A DNA stretch of 64,000 nucleotides, taken from the NCBI GenBank assembly GCA_031763025.1, contig JASSKH010000031.1, positions 6,894,652 to 6,958,651 on the forward strand, given 5' to 3'. The stretch comes from Macrocystis pyrifera. Taxonomy: Eukaryota > Sar > Phaeophyceae > Laminariales > Laminariaceae. The notes below the pieces were generated by a model. It saw only the letters and a list, made by a program, of their open reading frames with translations, made no database searches and had not been told where the DNA came from. The translations under genes were made by a program, and so were the position numbers. This document shows positions 22,088-36,409 of the stretch, piece after piece. Numbering within the stretch: position 1 is the first letter of the stretch; every line of letters starts with the position of its first letter.

Positions 22088-25000
22088 CGCAGCAGCAGCA
22101 GCAGCAGTCACACTGCACCGTGCGTGGTTGTACTCGCCACCCCGCAGAGTGCGATTACGACTGCTGTTCTTCCGGCATCTGACCGGACTCCGCGTCTATT
22201 TTATGCACGCACCACAGGGCGAAGGTGAGCGAGGACGAGGGAGGCTTTCTCGGGGGGAGGGGGTGGGGGTGCTGGAGAGCATCGCGGAGGCTTACCTCGT
22301 CCCGGACGGCTGCAGGGAGGGGTCTGCGGAGGGCGCAAGGTGGTGGCGTTCGCTATCACGCTTACGAAGGAGGGTAATCACATGGATGGCGCCGTGGTAC
22401 TGGCCGCTTCTATCGGTGGGTTGGCGTACTGGAATGAGACGGGGGCTGCAGAGGGCGCCTGGCCTGCCCATAAGAAAATTGCGGTGCAGTTTCTCACGAT
22501 GAATAAGAAACTTGATCGGAAATAGGGTTGCTCCCGGCCGGGTGAGATACATACCGTATTATTGCGCCCAGCAAAATGGCAGGGGAATAGGGTTTTGAGT
22601 CTCGACGCCGAATTGGTATTTTTTGTTGTTGTTGGGGGACGCGTTTTGTAGGGGTGCTGCTGCTGCTGCTGCTGATGATGATGATGATGTTGTTGTTGGC
22701 GTCGTTGGTTGTTGCTGTAGCCGTTACATCTGTAACTACTGCCGCTGTTGCCCCTGTTAGTCTTCCCTGCCTAGCTCTTACTCCTGCCCTTTCATCCCCT
22801 CCCTCCCTCCCTCCCCCCCCCCCCCCCCCTCCGCCTCTCCCTCCTGGAAAACTTGGCGCTATTGCGGTTGGTAGCAAGTGGTTCCGTTAACGTTTCCCTT
22901 GCCGTACCTACTGTCCTCCGGCCTGCTCTATCCGTGGGATACCTTTGGTCCCATAGGAACAACAGACAGTGTACATGACATCCCCCCCCTGCGCTTTAGC
23001 CAATTAACTCGACGCTGTCGTCCATGTGCCAAGAAAGTCCGTCCGCCTCCAAAACGGTTCTCAGTAGTAGTATGCAGCTCACGCTTCATGCCAATCGCCG
23101 AACACCTCATCGCGCTTCGCAAAGGTTAGAGCAAGCAATGCCTTCCTGGTCGATGAAAACCCGATGTGTCTCCGTCACGGCATTGTAGGGATGCGAGGGT
23201 CTATTTTTGGCCGTGCGACTACGACCGTGTATGACATGAACATCCCCCCCCCCCCGCTACGCTTCCTCTTCTCCTATTGGTGCTGCCCCTTTTCCGTGTG
23301 TATTGGTTGCGGCTGGTTCGAAGGGCGTTTACAGTTTCCATGCCTTACCATCTGCATTTCTGCCCGCCCCCCCGCCCCCTCTCCTAGACCAAGCCTGTGC
23401 AAGATCGGAGTTCTTATGTGATTTAGTGGCGTTTGTACACGACGATGTGGGGCTGCCTTCGGAGAACGTGCTGCGACGCCTGGGCTTTAGGTGGGTTTTT
23501 ATCTACAAATGGATGTTATTAGTGGGAGGGTGTGTGTACTCGATAGGAGAGATGTACTCGATCTAGCGCATGGCCGTAGTCGTACTTCGTATGACCAGAG
23601 ACCCTCGCATCCCTACAATGCCGGGACGGGGCATGTCGGGTGTTCACCGAGGAGGTGGGGTGAGAGAGAGGGGGGGGGGGAGTGGACTGATGCCATATAT
23701 GGCCGTAGTCGCTTGACCGTGGACTCTCGCGCCCCTACGATGCCGGGCTGGAGCCACGTCGGGTTTCACCGACCTAGCAGGCATTCCTTGCGCCAAACGT
23801 GAAGCGGAAAGTGAGGTGTTTGGTCGAGTCGCATGAAGGGCGAGCTTGCACCCTACCGCTGCCTGCAAGCCTGCAAGTCTGCGTGTGCTCGGGTTTGCTC
23901 TGTCTGAGGCACACTCTTCGTTGCAGTTGTTACACAGTATGTGTATGTGCGTGGTTTTTTTCTGATGTTTTCCTCCTGAGGCATTTATTTGCCTGAGGTA
24001 ATATTCCCCTCTATTCCCCTCCAGAGAGCTGTTGAAGCCGGTGTCCTGTGACCACACATTGACTGGATTGCGGTGATGAGTAAATGTGAGAACAACACTC
24101 AACAACAACAAGAACCGCTTGTGAGGCGGACTTTCTCGCATTGAAATACAGCGCCGAAGGCATTGGTGGGGATAGGGGATGGGGGTTGAGGGTGGGGAGA
24201 GAAATCGCGCGCTGTGGACGCCTGGTGTTGTATACACTAGTATTACGGGGGACCATAGTAAATAGGACCAAATATTGTTAGTAAAAATAGGCAAATATAC
24301 AGGTTTTTATGTGTACCGTCGGTCCTGTTTATTGTGGCCCCCCCGTAATAGTACATATCAGGCTTTTGCTCGCTGCACTGCAGCGAAGCTGGGTTGCTGT
24401 AGTCCTTCGCAGTAGGGCTGATTTGAGCACGGCAGGAGTTGCAGTACAGGAGGCTTTACGTACTCGGGAACATTGCCACACGGTAGGATTGGCTTCCGCG
24501 GATCGTGGCGGTACGCTCTTTCTCAGTAGTCTATGTGGTGTATGGTACGCTTTATCGCAGGCAGCGCAGATATTGTTTAGCTTTGTGTTCCTTTTTTGGC
24601 AGCCTGTATTTCGTCGAGTTGTTTGTGCTGCTATTACGGGGGACCACAGTAAATAGGACCTACGGTAAACACGAAAACCTATACATTTACCTATTTTTAC
24701 TAACAATATTTGGTCCTGTTTACTATGGTCCCCCGTAATAGAGTGTGTTTCGTTTTCTTGCCGTCCCTGTTTGGCTGATTCGTTGTTCAGCTCGTCCGCT
24801 TGTTTGTATGGTTTGTTTGTTTGTTTGATATTTGATGCTTGATATTTGTTTGATATTTGATACTTGATTGCTTGCATGTTTTGTTTGCTTGTTTGTTCGA
24901 TAATTGTTCGATATTTGATACTTTACACGTTTTGGTACCAGGTATTTGATACTGGCTTTTGGTTTATAATTGATTTCAGAGACTGTCGATTAATTGGAAT

Positions 25001-28000
25001 TGTCTGAACATTTTCAATATTTGGACTTGTCCAGACAAATGAGCTCGGAGACTGCCTATCGATTGAAATTCTGCTGGCAAATGATTTCACAGGCTGTCTA
25101 TTAATTGGAATTGCTTGAACGATTGATATCGGGTTATCTACATGAATTGGACTTGTCGGGGCAACTGCTTTAAGATACCGTCTATTAATGGGAATTGTCC
25201 GGACAATGGGATTCGCAAGCGATCTACTAATTGGAATTGTCATGACTATCGAGTTTAAGAGGGCTCTGTTATTTGAAAGCTGGCAGCTACTTGTAGAACT
25301 ACATTTTGATTTCGTCAGTACACAACAGTACCACCATGATAGTATTATTGCCTCTACAACAGGATCGGGAACTTCCCTCAATACGCAATCATTTGCAAGG
25401 TCCTTTATTGTGCCATATTACGAGTAGTATCAATTCAATGGGGAGTGTCTATCATAATACAATAACTACTAACTGTAGGTACACGGCCATGACATTTATC
25501 GAGCAATTGATTTCTTGCGCGGCATCTGAAATGAATTGTGCGGACAGATCCGTTTGGACAATTCCATTTAATTGGCAGCACCCGAAATCAATTGTGCGGA
25601 CAATTTCAGTTAAAAAGCAGTAGCCGAAATCAATTGTTCAGACAAATCCAGTTAATAGACAGCTCCCGAAATCAATTGTCGGAACAATTTCAGTTAGTGG
25701 ACAGCACCCGAAATCAATTGTCTGGACAATTCCAAAAGATAGCACCCGAAATCAATTTGCTGAATAATGCCAATTAATTGGCAGTCTCCACAACCAATTG
25801 TTTGGACAATTCCAATTCATGGACAACACTCAAAACCTATTGCTCACACAATTCCAACTGGTCGATGGTATTCGAAATCAATTGCCTGGACAATTCCAAT
25901 TCATAGGCAATCGCCGAAAACAATTGCCTGGCCAATTTCAATTAATGGGCAATCGCCGAGATCAATTGTATTGACAATTTCAATTAATAGACAGTCACCA
26001 AAAACAATTGTCAAGACAAATCCAATTAACACACATCCTCCTTAATCAATTGTAGACACAATAGACTATTGAAATAGTAATTGTCAAGGGTGTGGTACAC
26101 TTAGAAATAACCACTAAGCTACCCCCGGCATTTTCAAGTTCGCGCTATTAACACTGTCAATCAACACTGTCAACCCTCTCAGGACTCACAAGAGGACGAA
26201 ATTGACGATACTAACAGAGTGACGGTTACATCAACCACTGTGGCCACTGCGTGATTGGGGGGGGGGGGTGATACAATGGTTGGCGTTCGAGTCACAAATG
26301 GTTGAACGCAAGGAGTTGTACGGCACGGGCTCAACACGGTCCTACCCGTAGCGCCCGTAGAAGGTTGATAGCACACAGAAAATATTTAGTTTGCTTTTCG
26401 ACGGTATCTCTCTATCCCCCCCCCCCCCCCCCCCCCCAAAGACGTTAGTATTCTGTAGTGGGGTTGTTTTGTCTCGTAACAGATGAAATTGCCCCCCAAC
26501 AGATGTAACCCTTCTGACTAGCGCCGCTGGACTGTTTCGCCACCTCGGACATATCACGATCTATAGATCTATCTACCTATCTATCTGTCCACATATAGAT
26601 CGTGTAGATCCTTCAGACCTGCCGTCGTGAGGTTCTCGTGCCTGAAATCTGTACACCGTTGGTTCAGATCCATCCCAGTGGAAAAAGCGCTGTGCTGTAT
26701 AGCAGTTGATCATGCAGATCGTACAGCAACAGCTCCCACATTGCGCAGGAGTTTAGACGTTTACATATCAGGAGCACATCTGTGTCCTGACAGATCGCCA
26801 TCCTACCCCCCAGGAGAAACGTGTTCTGCTGCAGATCAGGCAGATCATGTAGCTCATACAGGTCAGGAGACAACATACCAAGGTTGGAGATGCACCGTCC
26901 TTTTTTTGTTTGAGGTTCCGCACTCGATTATAGTTTAAAGGAGGTCTTTACCTCTCACCCAAAACAAATTTTGAGAAAAAGGAGAGTCGCCATGGTTGAC
27001 GAAACATATGCCATGGCCCCCATTGCTGCAGGTATGCAAAAAAGTCACTCTTTTGCAGAACAAAAAAAAAAAATGGCACTATTCCGACGATTTTTTGGTT
27101 TAGGAGCCCCCGTCGTTCAAAAAATGTTTTTTTTTTTTTTTTTTTCCGGCCAGAAAGTGCTGCAAGTACTCGTCACCCTGTCGTACAGTAGCTCGCGTCC
27201 TGAATGCGTCTTCCCTCAAGTATCCACACCATCCTGCAACACGAGCTGTGGCATACAGGTCAGGAATAAACTGTATTCCGGGGCGTTCTGCGAGAAGAGC
27301 TTGCCCTAATTTTTCTTAGACTCCTGTGTCCTCCCAAGGGTACAACTCGGAATTCAACGGGGACAAACGTATATTGATGCCACTGATGCTACACGTATCT
27401 GCCATGGCACGTGCAGGTACGCATTATGCCCAAGCAACGTAGAGCACAAGTTACATAGTCATCCTTCAACTAGCGCCCGGCCAGGACGCCGTGGTGGCTG
27501 AGAAACGCCCCCCCCCCCCCCCCCCCCCCGCCCCCCTTAAGGTGATGCCTCTATCGTGAAATGTGTACGGTAGACCACTAATTTGTCCTGATTTATCTAC
27601 AGTGGACCACAAGCTGATAGTCGATACTCAAGAGTAGTCTCTTCGGCATGTGACAGGCAGACAGTGTCCGCTCTTTGCTTACCCTGGCGCATCATCTCCT
27701 CGTAGATCAGGAACCCTGCCTGCCCTGGTTTATTTTAGGCCATGAACTGAGAATCGGTCGTCTCTTGGACACCGTGTGATGGTACACACCTATCTGCTCT
27801 TGCTGCCGGCCGTTTTCGCGCGCAGGGTTCTTCGACCCGGTCTCCCCCTCGGCTTGGCCGATATCGAGGATGAGGTGAGGACGCTCGCTGCGATAGGGGT
27901 GACACGTTTTCACAGATCATCGGACAGATAGATTTGTTCACAGATCGTCTACAGGTCATTCCCACCGTAATAATGACCCAGATCTCTTGGCCCTTCTAAT

Positions 28001-31000
28001 AGTAGGGTAAAACCGCGGTAGTCCCGATTTGGGGGGACAAACTACTTGGGGATTTGACTGGTCTGTCCCTCAAAAGCGGGACTGCTGCAGTTTGGCCTAC
28101 CATGGTGAATTAAGACAGATAGGTCGTCTATTGGCCGATCTTGTACGTAGGATCTACGACAGCAGCTTGTGCCGCCAGTTGAGACCCCCGTGCGATTTGA
28201 TCTGCGTGGACCTGCGTTATCTAGCGCATGCTTTCTGGGTTGGATCGGTACTGCGCAGACAGATCCTGCACAACCCCTCACAGCAGCAGGTGAGGAACTG
28301 TCAGATGATCTATCTGTCTCTCATGATCTTATCTGTAGATGGTATACCTGAGGCGTGAAAAACTTTATTGTTATGGGATAGAATATTCCCGACTGACCGG
28401 GCTCCTGAAGCTACTATTGGCTAGAATGTCATCAGGGTTATATCCTCTTGACCCTATGGTAGTCCCGTGTTCGAGACACACCACTCAAATTCTGAGTAGT
28501 TGATCCCCCAAACGGGACTGTCACGCGAAAAGGGTTAAGGGTGTTGTAGATAGATAGCGACCAGAAACAATGGTCGGTAACTCCGGTGCTAGCTATCTAT
28601 CAACCGTCTACCGGAGCGTGAGTGCCCGGCGGCAGTGCGGGCACAGCGGCAGCAGGATCGTGTTGCCCCCGTGCCGTGCGACTCCGTGCGTTCAACCTTT
28701 GTATCACCCTCGAATCGCGCAGTCGCCGTCGCTGTAACCGTTATTTTTTCGTCGTAAATTTTTGGCCCTCGGACGTCCCAAGGGGGTTAATGGTGTTGAC
28801 AAAAATGTTGATGGCGATATGCCTATTACTATCAATAGATTAATCGTAGGCTTTGGGATTGCTCATCGGGTTACATTTTTGTTGCTTTTTCTCAAAGCCA
28901 GTTTTTGGGTGACTTACTAATAGTGTAGATGACCTGCTAAGAGTGTACATAGCTGAGTTATGGTATACCTGGTATATGACTTGCTAACCGTATACCTGGT
29001 ATATGACTTACTTAGAGTACGCATGACTTAGTAATAGCAGAGACAACTCAGGAATGACCTATTACGGGGGTCCATAGTTGACAGGACCTATGGTGTAGAT
29101 AAAAACCTATATATTTGCCTATTTTTACTAACAAAATTTGGTCCCGTTAACTATGGACCCCCGCAGTAGTAGTGACTTAGTGATGACTCGGTAGTGACCT
29201 ACTGTAGTACGAACAAGGTAATGGCTTACAGGAGTCATGACTTAGTAACGGCATAGTGTTAACTTACTGTAGAGTAATGAGTCAGTAATAGTATAGGGCT
29301 ACATCTCAGGCGAGGAGCCTTGGAGAATGTCGGAGCGCAGCAGTAAAAAAGTCTGCCTGCTTGTGTCACTGGCTTCACCTTGGCTTGGTGATATCCTTGC
29401 GGTCTTTTCCGAAGATTCGGCGGGTACATACGCTGACAGTGGCTCCTTGCGGGTACTCCCACCAAATATGTGGTGTGTAATTACAGTAATTTTATTTGGC
29501 CGCGAGACTGTTATACATCAAGTATCGACCACTCAGCTGGTCCAACTCACAGCTGGAGTACTTCACACCCGGCCAGCCGGCAGCCAGGGCACGGAGACTG
29601 TTATAAATCAAGTATCGACCACTCAGCTGGTCCAACTCACAGCTGGAGTACTCACACCCGGCCAGCCGGCAACCAAAGCACGGCGAAAGCACGCCCGACG
29701 CCGGCCCCGACACAGTCGGGGTCGGGGATCGCGATGACGCGGTTTCGTCCCAAGAGGTTAACCTCATCTCGCGCTAGCACGAACAACACACAAGAACACG
29801 TCTAAGAAACGCTGAGAAGCGCTGAGAGCAGAGGGCCAACAATATCGTATCTATATCTATATGGTAGTAGTGGTAGTAGCAGTAGTAGTAGTAGTAGTAG
29901 TGGTAGTGGTAGTAATGGTATTACGGGGGTCCATAGTTAACGGGACCAAATTTTGTTAGTAAAAATAGGTAAACATATAGGTTTTATGTATACCATAGGT
30001 CTTGTTAACTATGGACCCCCGTAATAGTAGTAGTGGCTGTTGTGAGGCAGTCCTGCATATTTATAGGGTTAGCCAGTTTTTGTTTGTTTGTTTTTTTTTG
30101 TGTGCTTTGTTTTTTTCCGATGTTTTTGCTTGCCATGGAATAGGAGAGCGCGTGGCAAAGGGCCACTGCTTCTTCCATTGTTGTTGTGTTTGCTGTTTGT
30201 TCTTGTGTGCTTCCTTTTGTTTTTTGTGCCTCTTATATATCTTGCCCCGTTGTGCCCGTTTTTGTCCCGTTTTAGTCCCGTTTTTGCCCATTCTCGTATT
30301 TTTCGTTTGTTTTCCTTTAATTATTTGCTTCGGTTTTTCAATCCTCGGGCGAATGGGTAAATGCACAGCTTAATTAAGCCCGAAACGCTTTCTCACGCGA
30401 ACGTTTGATTTTGTTTTCCGTCGTTTTTCCTCTTGTTCATAGTTTCGTTCGTTTCTCCTTTCGCTGTTTTTTTTCTTTTCTTTTCTTGCAGTGGACCCGA
30501 CAGCGCGTGAAGAAGGGCGGCTGCTGCGGCCCGGCCGAGCTGATGAAGTTCTTCGCGTACACCTTGACGGAATACCATCGCGTTGTACACCTCGATACCG
30601 ATGTTCTGGTGGGTCCTCGGGAATTATCACTACGATTGTTATCATTTTTTTTTTGTTGGATTTCATCCCATTGAGAAAAAGACCAAATAACGCGGAGCAG
30701 AGCGACCTGAATGACGCCAGGCGCTGTCTTATCCGGAGAGATGACTCCCCGGGTGGCCATATATCTCCACCGTGCCCATTTGTGTTTTGCATGCTATCCG
30801 TTGAATACCTGCTGCAACAAGTAGACCGTCGGGGTGCACTTTCACAGTAGCTTTCTGGGCTGACTCACTAGTAGTATAGATGACCAAGAAATAGCACTAT
30901 TGATATTAACTTTGTATTATTGCTAATACGGGGGTCCATAGTTAACAGGACCAAATATTGTTAGTAAAAATACCTAAATATATAGGTTTTTATGTATGCC

Positions 31001-32014
31001 ATAGGTCCTGTTAACTATGGACCCCCGTATGAGTTACTGTTGCGGGAACCATAGTAAATAGGACCAATTGATAGTAAAAATAGGTAAATACAAGGCTTTC
31101 CTTCGGAGTGGGTATTCCGTCGTTTCTTGTACAAATACATTTAGTTTGGTTGGCTTTGGGCTATGACGCCAAGTGCAGTTGTGGTTGGCTTTGGGCTTTG
31201 ACGCCAATTGCTGCAGTTATATTGCAATTGGGGTAATAGCCCAAAGCCAACCAAACTAAATGTTATGACGCCAATTACAGTTATATTGCAATTGGGGCAA
31301 TACCCAAAGCCAATCAAACTAAATGTATTTGTGTAAGAAACGGTGAAGGATGTAATAATCGCGTTTATTTGTGAATGTAATGTGAAACGTAAGATCGGGT
31401 GACGCAAGAGTAAGAATGACATTCGTCTAATAGTAAGGACAACATCTTTCATCGGTGCGGGGGGAGAGAGTGGAGTAGTGCATGGCATGTGGATGATATA
31501 CAACATACAGGCTGTTGTTTCAAGGAAGGTTCGGGACAGAGGGGGAAAGCAGCAGTGCCGGCAACGACAACGGTTATGGAAATGTTGTATAGTTGCTGGG
31601 CGGCCGCGATTTCGATGTAGCCAGCATAGGAGTTTGGATGAGACATGATATGTAAATAGTCTTCCAGGCTGCTGTAGTAGCGAGGCGGGAGGCACAGACT
31701 GTGGATCTGTCCGCTGTTGAACCCGTTTGGTATGTGTAGGGAGAAATAATCGTGATTTTGGGAAATGTGGGAACAATTTGTTGCCTCTTATTCGTCCTGG
31801 ATGGAGACAATCTGCTTGGCGTACTGCTTCGGAATTCCGCGAAGCCCTGGAGCAGGCGAAATGGAAGGGAGTCTTCTTGCGCTTGATGATGATGTCTCCG
31901 TCTTTGATGGTGGAGTCCGTCAGGCGGCAGTTGTAGCACTTGCCACCGATCTGGTCGAAGTAAACAGGGTGCGCGAGGCGGGAGTGGCGTGCAGGGAATG
32001 GCGGGGGAGGGGGA

Positions 32015-32057
<43 letters not shown>

Positions 32058-32293
32058 AGTTCATTATTTGTACTGCTCTACAGCGGCACAACAGCAGTAC
32101 GTAATCGCTTGCTATACGACGGCAGCAGCAGCAGCAGAAGCAGCAAGTACATGCGTAAAACGCAGCAGGAAAACGGCCAACATATTTTTTTTAACGAGCC
32201 AAAACGACCATTTGGGTGCAAAAACGACCAAGAAAAACAGTAATCCGAATACATAAGAACAATCAGTGGATATTGAGCCAGCATCAGCAGTAT

Positions 32294-32328
<35 letters not shown>

Positions 32329-32763
32329 GCAACGGCTTCGAGCAGTGGTTGCGGCAGCATTAGCAACATTAGCAGCAGCAGAAGCAGCAATGGATCGCCG
32401 CAGCGTTGGCAGCAGTAGCGGCATAGCAAAGATATGATAAAAAAGAAGAAACAAAGTATGTACCCTGGTATGCCGCGACCGCAAAAACTACGGAATTTCA
32501 TTGGCGAAACAAAAAATTGTACACACAAATGACCAGCATGATGTACAACGCAGCAGCATCACCACAGCAGCGTAGCAGCGATACGGAAAGAACGAAGCCC
32601 AAAACGAGAAAAAGCAGTACGTACGCAAAATGCAGCAGCAAAATGACCAAAATATTTTTTCCAGGTACCCAAACGACCATTTAGGTACGAAAACGATCAA
32701 GAAAAACAATAATCCGAGTACATGCGAACATCCAGTGAATATTGCGGCAGCATTATTAGCATT

Positions 32764-32799
<36 letters not shown>

Positions 32800-34189
32800 G
32801 GATCGCCGCAACGTTGGCTGCAGCAGCAGCCGCGGCATAGCAACGATATGAAAAGAAGGAAGAAAAACACTATGTACCCTGGTCTGCCGCAATCGCAAAA
32901 CGTACGGTAATTATTGACGACACAGAAATATGTACACACACACGAGTGTAATACACACACAAATCACGTCCAGCATGATGTACGGCAACAACGCAGCAAC
33001 ACCACAAAAAACATCTTTGACGATACAGAAATATGTACACACGCACAAGTGTAATATAGGCACACAAATAATGTCCAGCATGATGTGTACGGGAACAACG
33101 CAGCAGCGCCACAAAACGACAAAACGACCAAGAAACACAATTATCCGAGTATATACGAACATTCAGTGAATGTTGCGGCACCACTAGCAGCAGCAGCAGC
33201 AGCAGCAGAAGCAGCAACGGATCGCCACATCGTTGGCAACAGCAGCAGCAGCATGGCAACGATATGAATACAAGGAAGAATAAAAGTATGTACCCCGAGT
33301 CCGTCCGAAAATTATTTTTGGTACCTCACTATAGATAGACCCACCCCCGCATGCTGTACGGCAACAACGCAGCAGCAGCAGCATAACAACATTACGAAAA
33401 TAACCGAGCTAAAATACGAGAAAAAGTAGTTCGTACGCAAAATGCGGGAGCAAAACGACCAAAATATTTTTACGTATAAAAAAAAACATTTGGGTACAAA
33501 AACGGCCAACAAAAACAATAATCCGCGTTGGCAGCAGCAACATAGCAACGATATGAAAATAAGGAAGAAAACTATGTACCCTGGTACGCCGCGATCGCAA
33601 AACCTACGGAAATTCAGTGACGACACAGAAATATGTACACACACAAGTGCAGCATGATGTACGGCAACAACGCAGCAGCACCACAGCAGCAGCATAGCAA
33701 CGATAGGAAAAAAAATCAAGCCAAAAACGAGAAAAAGCAGTACGTACGCAAAATGCAGGAGCAAAACGACAAAAATATTTTTCACGTATCAAAAGAACCA
33801 TTTGGGTACAAAAACGACCAATAAAAACAATATTCCGAGTACATACGAACATTCAGTGGATATTGCGGCACGGCAGCATTAGCAGCAGAAGCAGCTACAG
33901 CATTAGCAGCAGCAGAAGCTGCAATGAATCGCCGCAGCGTTGGCAGCAGCAGCGTTGGCAGCAGCAGCATAGCAAGGATATGAAAATATGGAAGAAAAAA
34001 AACGTGATGTACCCTAGTATGCCGCCATCGCGAAACCTACGGAATTTTAGTGACGATCCGAAAATATGTACACTTCCAGCATGATGCACGGCAACAACGC
34101 AGCAGCACTACAGCAGCAGCAAGTGCACAGCAGCAGCAGGTGCACAGGAGCAGCAGGTGCACAGCAGCAGCACTCATGGCGTGGCGCTG

Positions 34190-34225
<36 letters not shown>

Positions 34226-36373
34226 GAAAACGAGCAAAGTGGGTACGTAGGGTCACCAAAACATGTACACACAGAAATCGTGTGTACCGAAAATGCACCA
34301 CAGTAGCAGCAGCACTCACATCGTTCGGTGCAGCGGTGACGGCGACAGCTGAATCCTCCGTTCCTTCGTTCACGTCCCGCAAACAGTTGTGCATGTGCGC
34401 GTTCGCGTGCACTGTGTAAGAGGAGCCGACGCAACGCACGAAGGGGAAAGAACGAGCATGGGTGAGTCCAAAAAAGTAATACCTGGTAAACGCTCTGAGG
34501 TAGGTTTGTAAGCAATTGAAAACCCCAAAACAACGTACTGGCAACATACAGCATTCGACCCAAGACACTCACCACTGTCAGCAGTCTCGAGGGAGTACGA
34601 GACAGTCCCTTCCTTGATCGGGCGAGCACAGAACTCGCAGTTGGTTGCCCAATACAGGATGATCCCGCCACCATCGCACATGAGATCCTCGCAGGTGGCG
34701 AAGGCCACGTTTTGCCACCAGGCGCGGAGTTCTTGGGCATGTAAGTAAGTGCTGGTCCGTGCACCGGTCGCAAACAACAGCAGTCGGCACCAGGTCGGTC
34801 TTTGTCGTTGCCGCTCTCTTGCCAGAGGGCGAGGACCACGCGCCTCTCGACGAGGGGGAGGTGAGCTTAGGGGGCGTGGAGAAGGGAGAGGCGGGGGTTG
34901 CAGCACCAGCAGGTTCGCCACCGACAGCAGCAAGCAGCTTGGCCGCCTACAGCTGCATCTAGATGCCGTTCGTCGAAGGCGAGACGCCTCTTCTAGGCGT
35001 TGTGCGAAGAGCTGTCTATTGGTTGCAGTTTGCGAAGAAGAAAGAAGAAAGAAAGGTTGTTTGGCTGTTTGGCTGTTCGGCTGTTTCAAAGAAGAAGGGC
35101 TGTTTGCGAAGAGCTGTCTATCAGTCGGTCTGTCTGCCAAGAGCTAGCAAGTGACAACGACCTCAAAAATCGTAATTATAGTTGTATTTACAAGGCTTTC
35201 CTTCGGAGTGGGTATTCCGTCGTTTCGTGTACATATAACTGCAATTAATTGGCGACATAGCCCAAAGCCAACCAAACTAAATGTATTTGTGTAAGAAACG
35301 GTGAGAAGGATGTAATAAACGCGTTTATTTATGAATGTTAATGTGAAACGTAAGATCGGGTGACGCAAGAGTAAGAATGACAGTCGTCTAATAATAAGAA
35401 TAACATCTTTCATCAGTGTGGGGAGAGAGTGGAGTAGTGCTTGGCATGTGGATGATATACAACATACAGGCTGTTGTTTAAAGGAAGGTTTGGGACAGGA
35501 GAGAAAACAGTAGTGCCGGCACGACAACGGTTATGGAAATGTTGTATAATTGTTGGGCGGCCGCGATTTCGATGTAGCCAGCATAGGAGTTTGGATGAGA
35601 CATGATATGTAAATAGTCTTCCAGGATGGTGTAGTAACGAGGCGGGAGCCCCAGAATGTAGATCTGTTCGCTGTTGAACCCGTTGGATATGTGTAGGAAG
35701 AAATAATCGTGATTTTGGGAAATGTGGGAAACAATTTGTTTCCTTTCGTTCGTCCTGGATGGCGACAATCTGCTTGGCGTACTGCTTCGGAATTCCGCGA
35801 AGCCCTGGAGCAGGCGAAATGGAAGGGAGTCTTTTTGCGCTTGATGATGATGTCTCCGTCTTTGATGGTGGAGTCCGTCAGGCGGCAGTTGTAGCACTTG
35901 CCACGGACCTGGTCGAAGTAAACATATAGGGTGCGCGGGCCGGGAGTGGCGTGCAGGGAATGGCGGGGGAGGGGGAAGGGGGGGGGGGGGGGGCAGAGTT
36001 CATTGTTTGTACTACTCTACAGCGGCACAACAGCAGTACGTAATCGCTTGCTATACGACGGCACCACCAGCAGAAGCAGCAAGTACGTAATTTCCTTGAC
36101 GATACAGAAATATGTACACACACAAGTGTAGTACAGCACACACACAAATCACGTCCAACATGATGTACGGCAACAACGCAGCAGCACCACAAAAAAAATC
36201 ATTGACGATACAGAAATATGTACACACGCACGAGTTTAAGTGTAATAATAGACACACAAATCATGTCCAGCATGATGTACGGCAACAACGCAGCAGCGCC
36301 ACAAAACGACCAGGAAACACTATTATCCGAGTACATACAAACATTCAGTGAATATTGCGGCAGCACTAAAAGC

Positions 36374-36409
<36 letters not shown>

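Larger units (their letters stand above)
16117..22315 (+). other. GT8 intron 1 (6.2 kb)
   Basis: It holds a 217-bp tandem array, a 62-bp tandem array, four MITE copies, (CAC)n at about 21065-21101, (GTC)n with poly-T at 21514-21565, and (CAG)n at 22052-22112. Two GC-rich words (GCTACGCTCGCTCA) occur at about 17019 and 17212. I found no other convincing exon. Confidence 0.6.
23491..27825 (+). other. GT8 intron 3 (4.3 kb)
   Basis: It contains R2 copies, two MITEs, a pair of mirrored 42-bp arrays, poly-C at 26418-26437 and 27508-27529, and a poly-T run at 27127. The stretch 26560-26900 is rich in AGATC words with no gene recognised. Confidence 0.6.
27875..30491 (+). other. GT8 intron 4 (2.6 kb)
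   Basis: It contains AGATC-rich sequence at 28030-28330, two MITEs and a 90-bp tandem duplication. A (GTA)n run lies at about 29862-29918 and T-rich sequence at 30070-30370. No other exon was recognised. Confidence 0.6.
31091..35188 (-). mobile_element. Large tandem element, copy 1 (4.1 kb)
   Basis: It starts CAAGGCTTTCCTTCGGAGTG and ends CGTAATTATAGTTGTAT, with copy 2 following at once. The class is unresolved: no transposase, reverse transcriptase, LTR or TIR was found. In minus sense it has an exon-like segment at 34573, a CAG-rich repeated middle (32090-34230), a G-run at about 31999-32055, a second exon-like segment at 31950, and an inverted repeat near its plus-strand start. Frames through the CAG middle are artefacts of the repeat. 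Confidence 0.7.

Noticed and set aside
25515-26055. A CRISPR array
   Set aside because: The 42-bp units are contiguous and all parts vary. There are no constant repeats alternating with unique spacers, and the window is eukaryotic.
28029-28358. A host exon in the AGATC-rich stretch of intron 4
   Set aside because: It is open for 109 codons but made of repeated AGATC and CTGTC words, with no family motif and no fit to the GT8 phases.
32090-34400. Poly-alanine, poly-leucine, poly-cysteine and poly-serine proteins
   Set aside because: They arise from CAG runs in all frames, with no conserved non-repeat domain.
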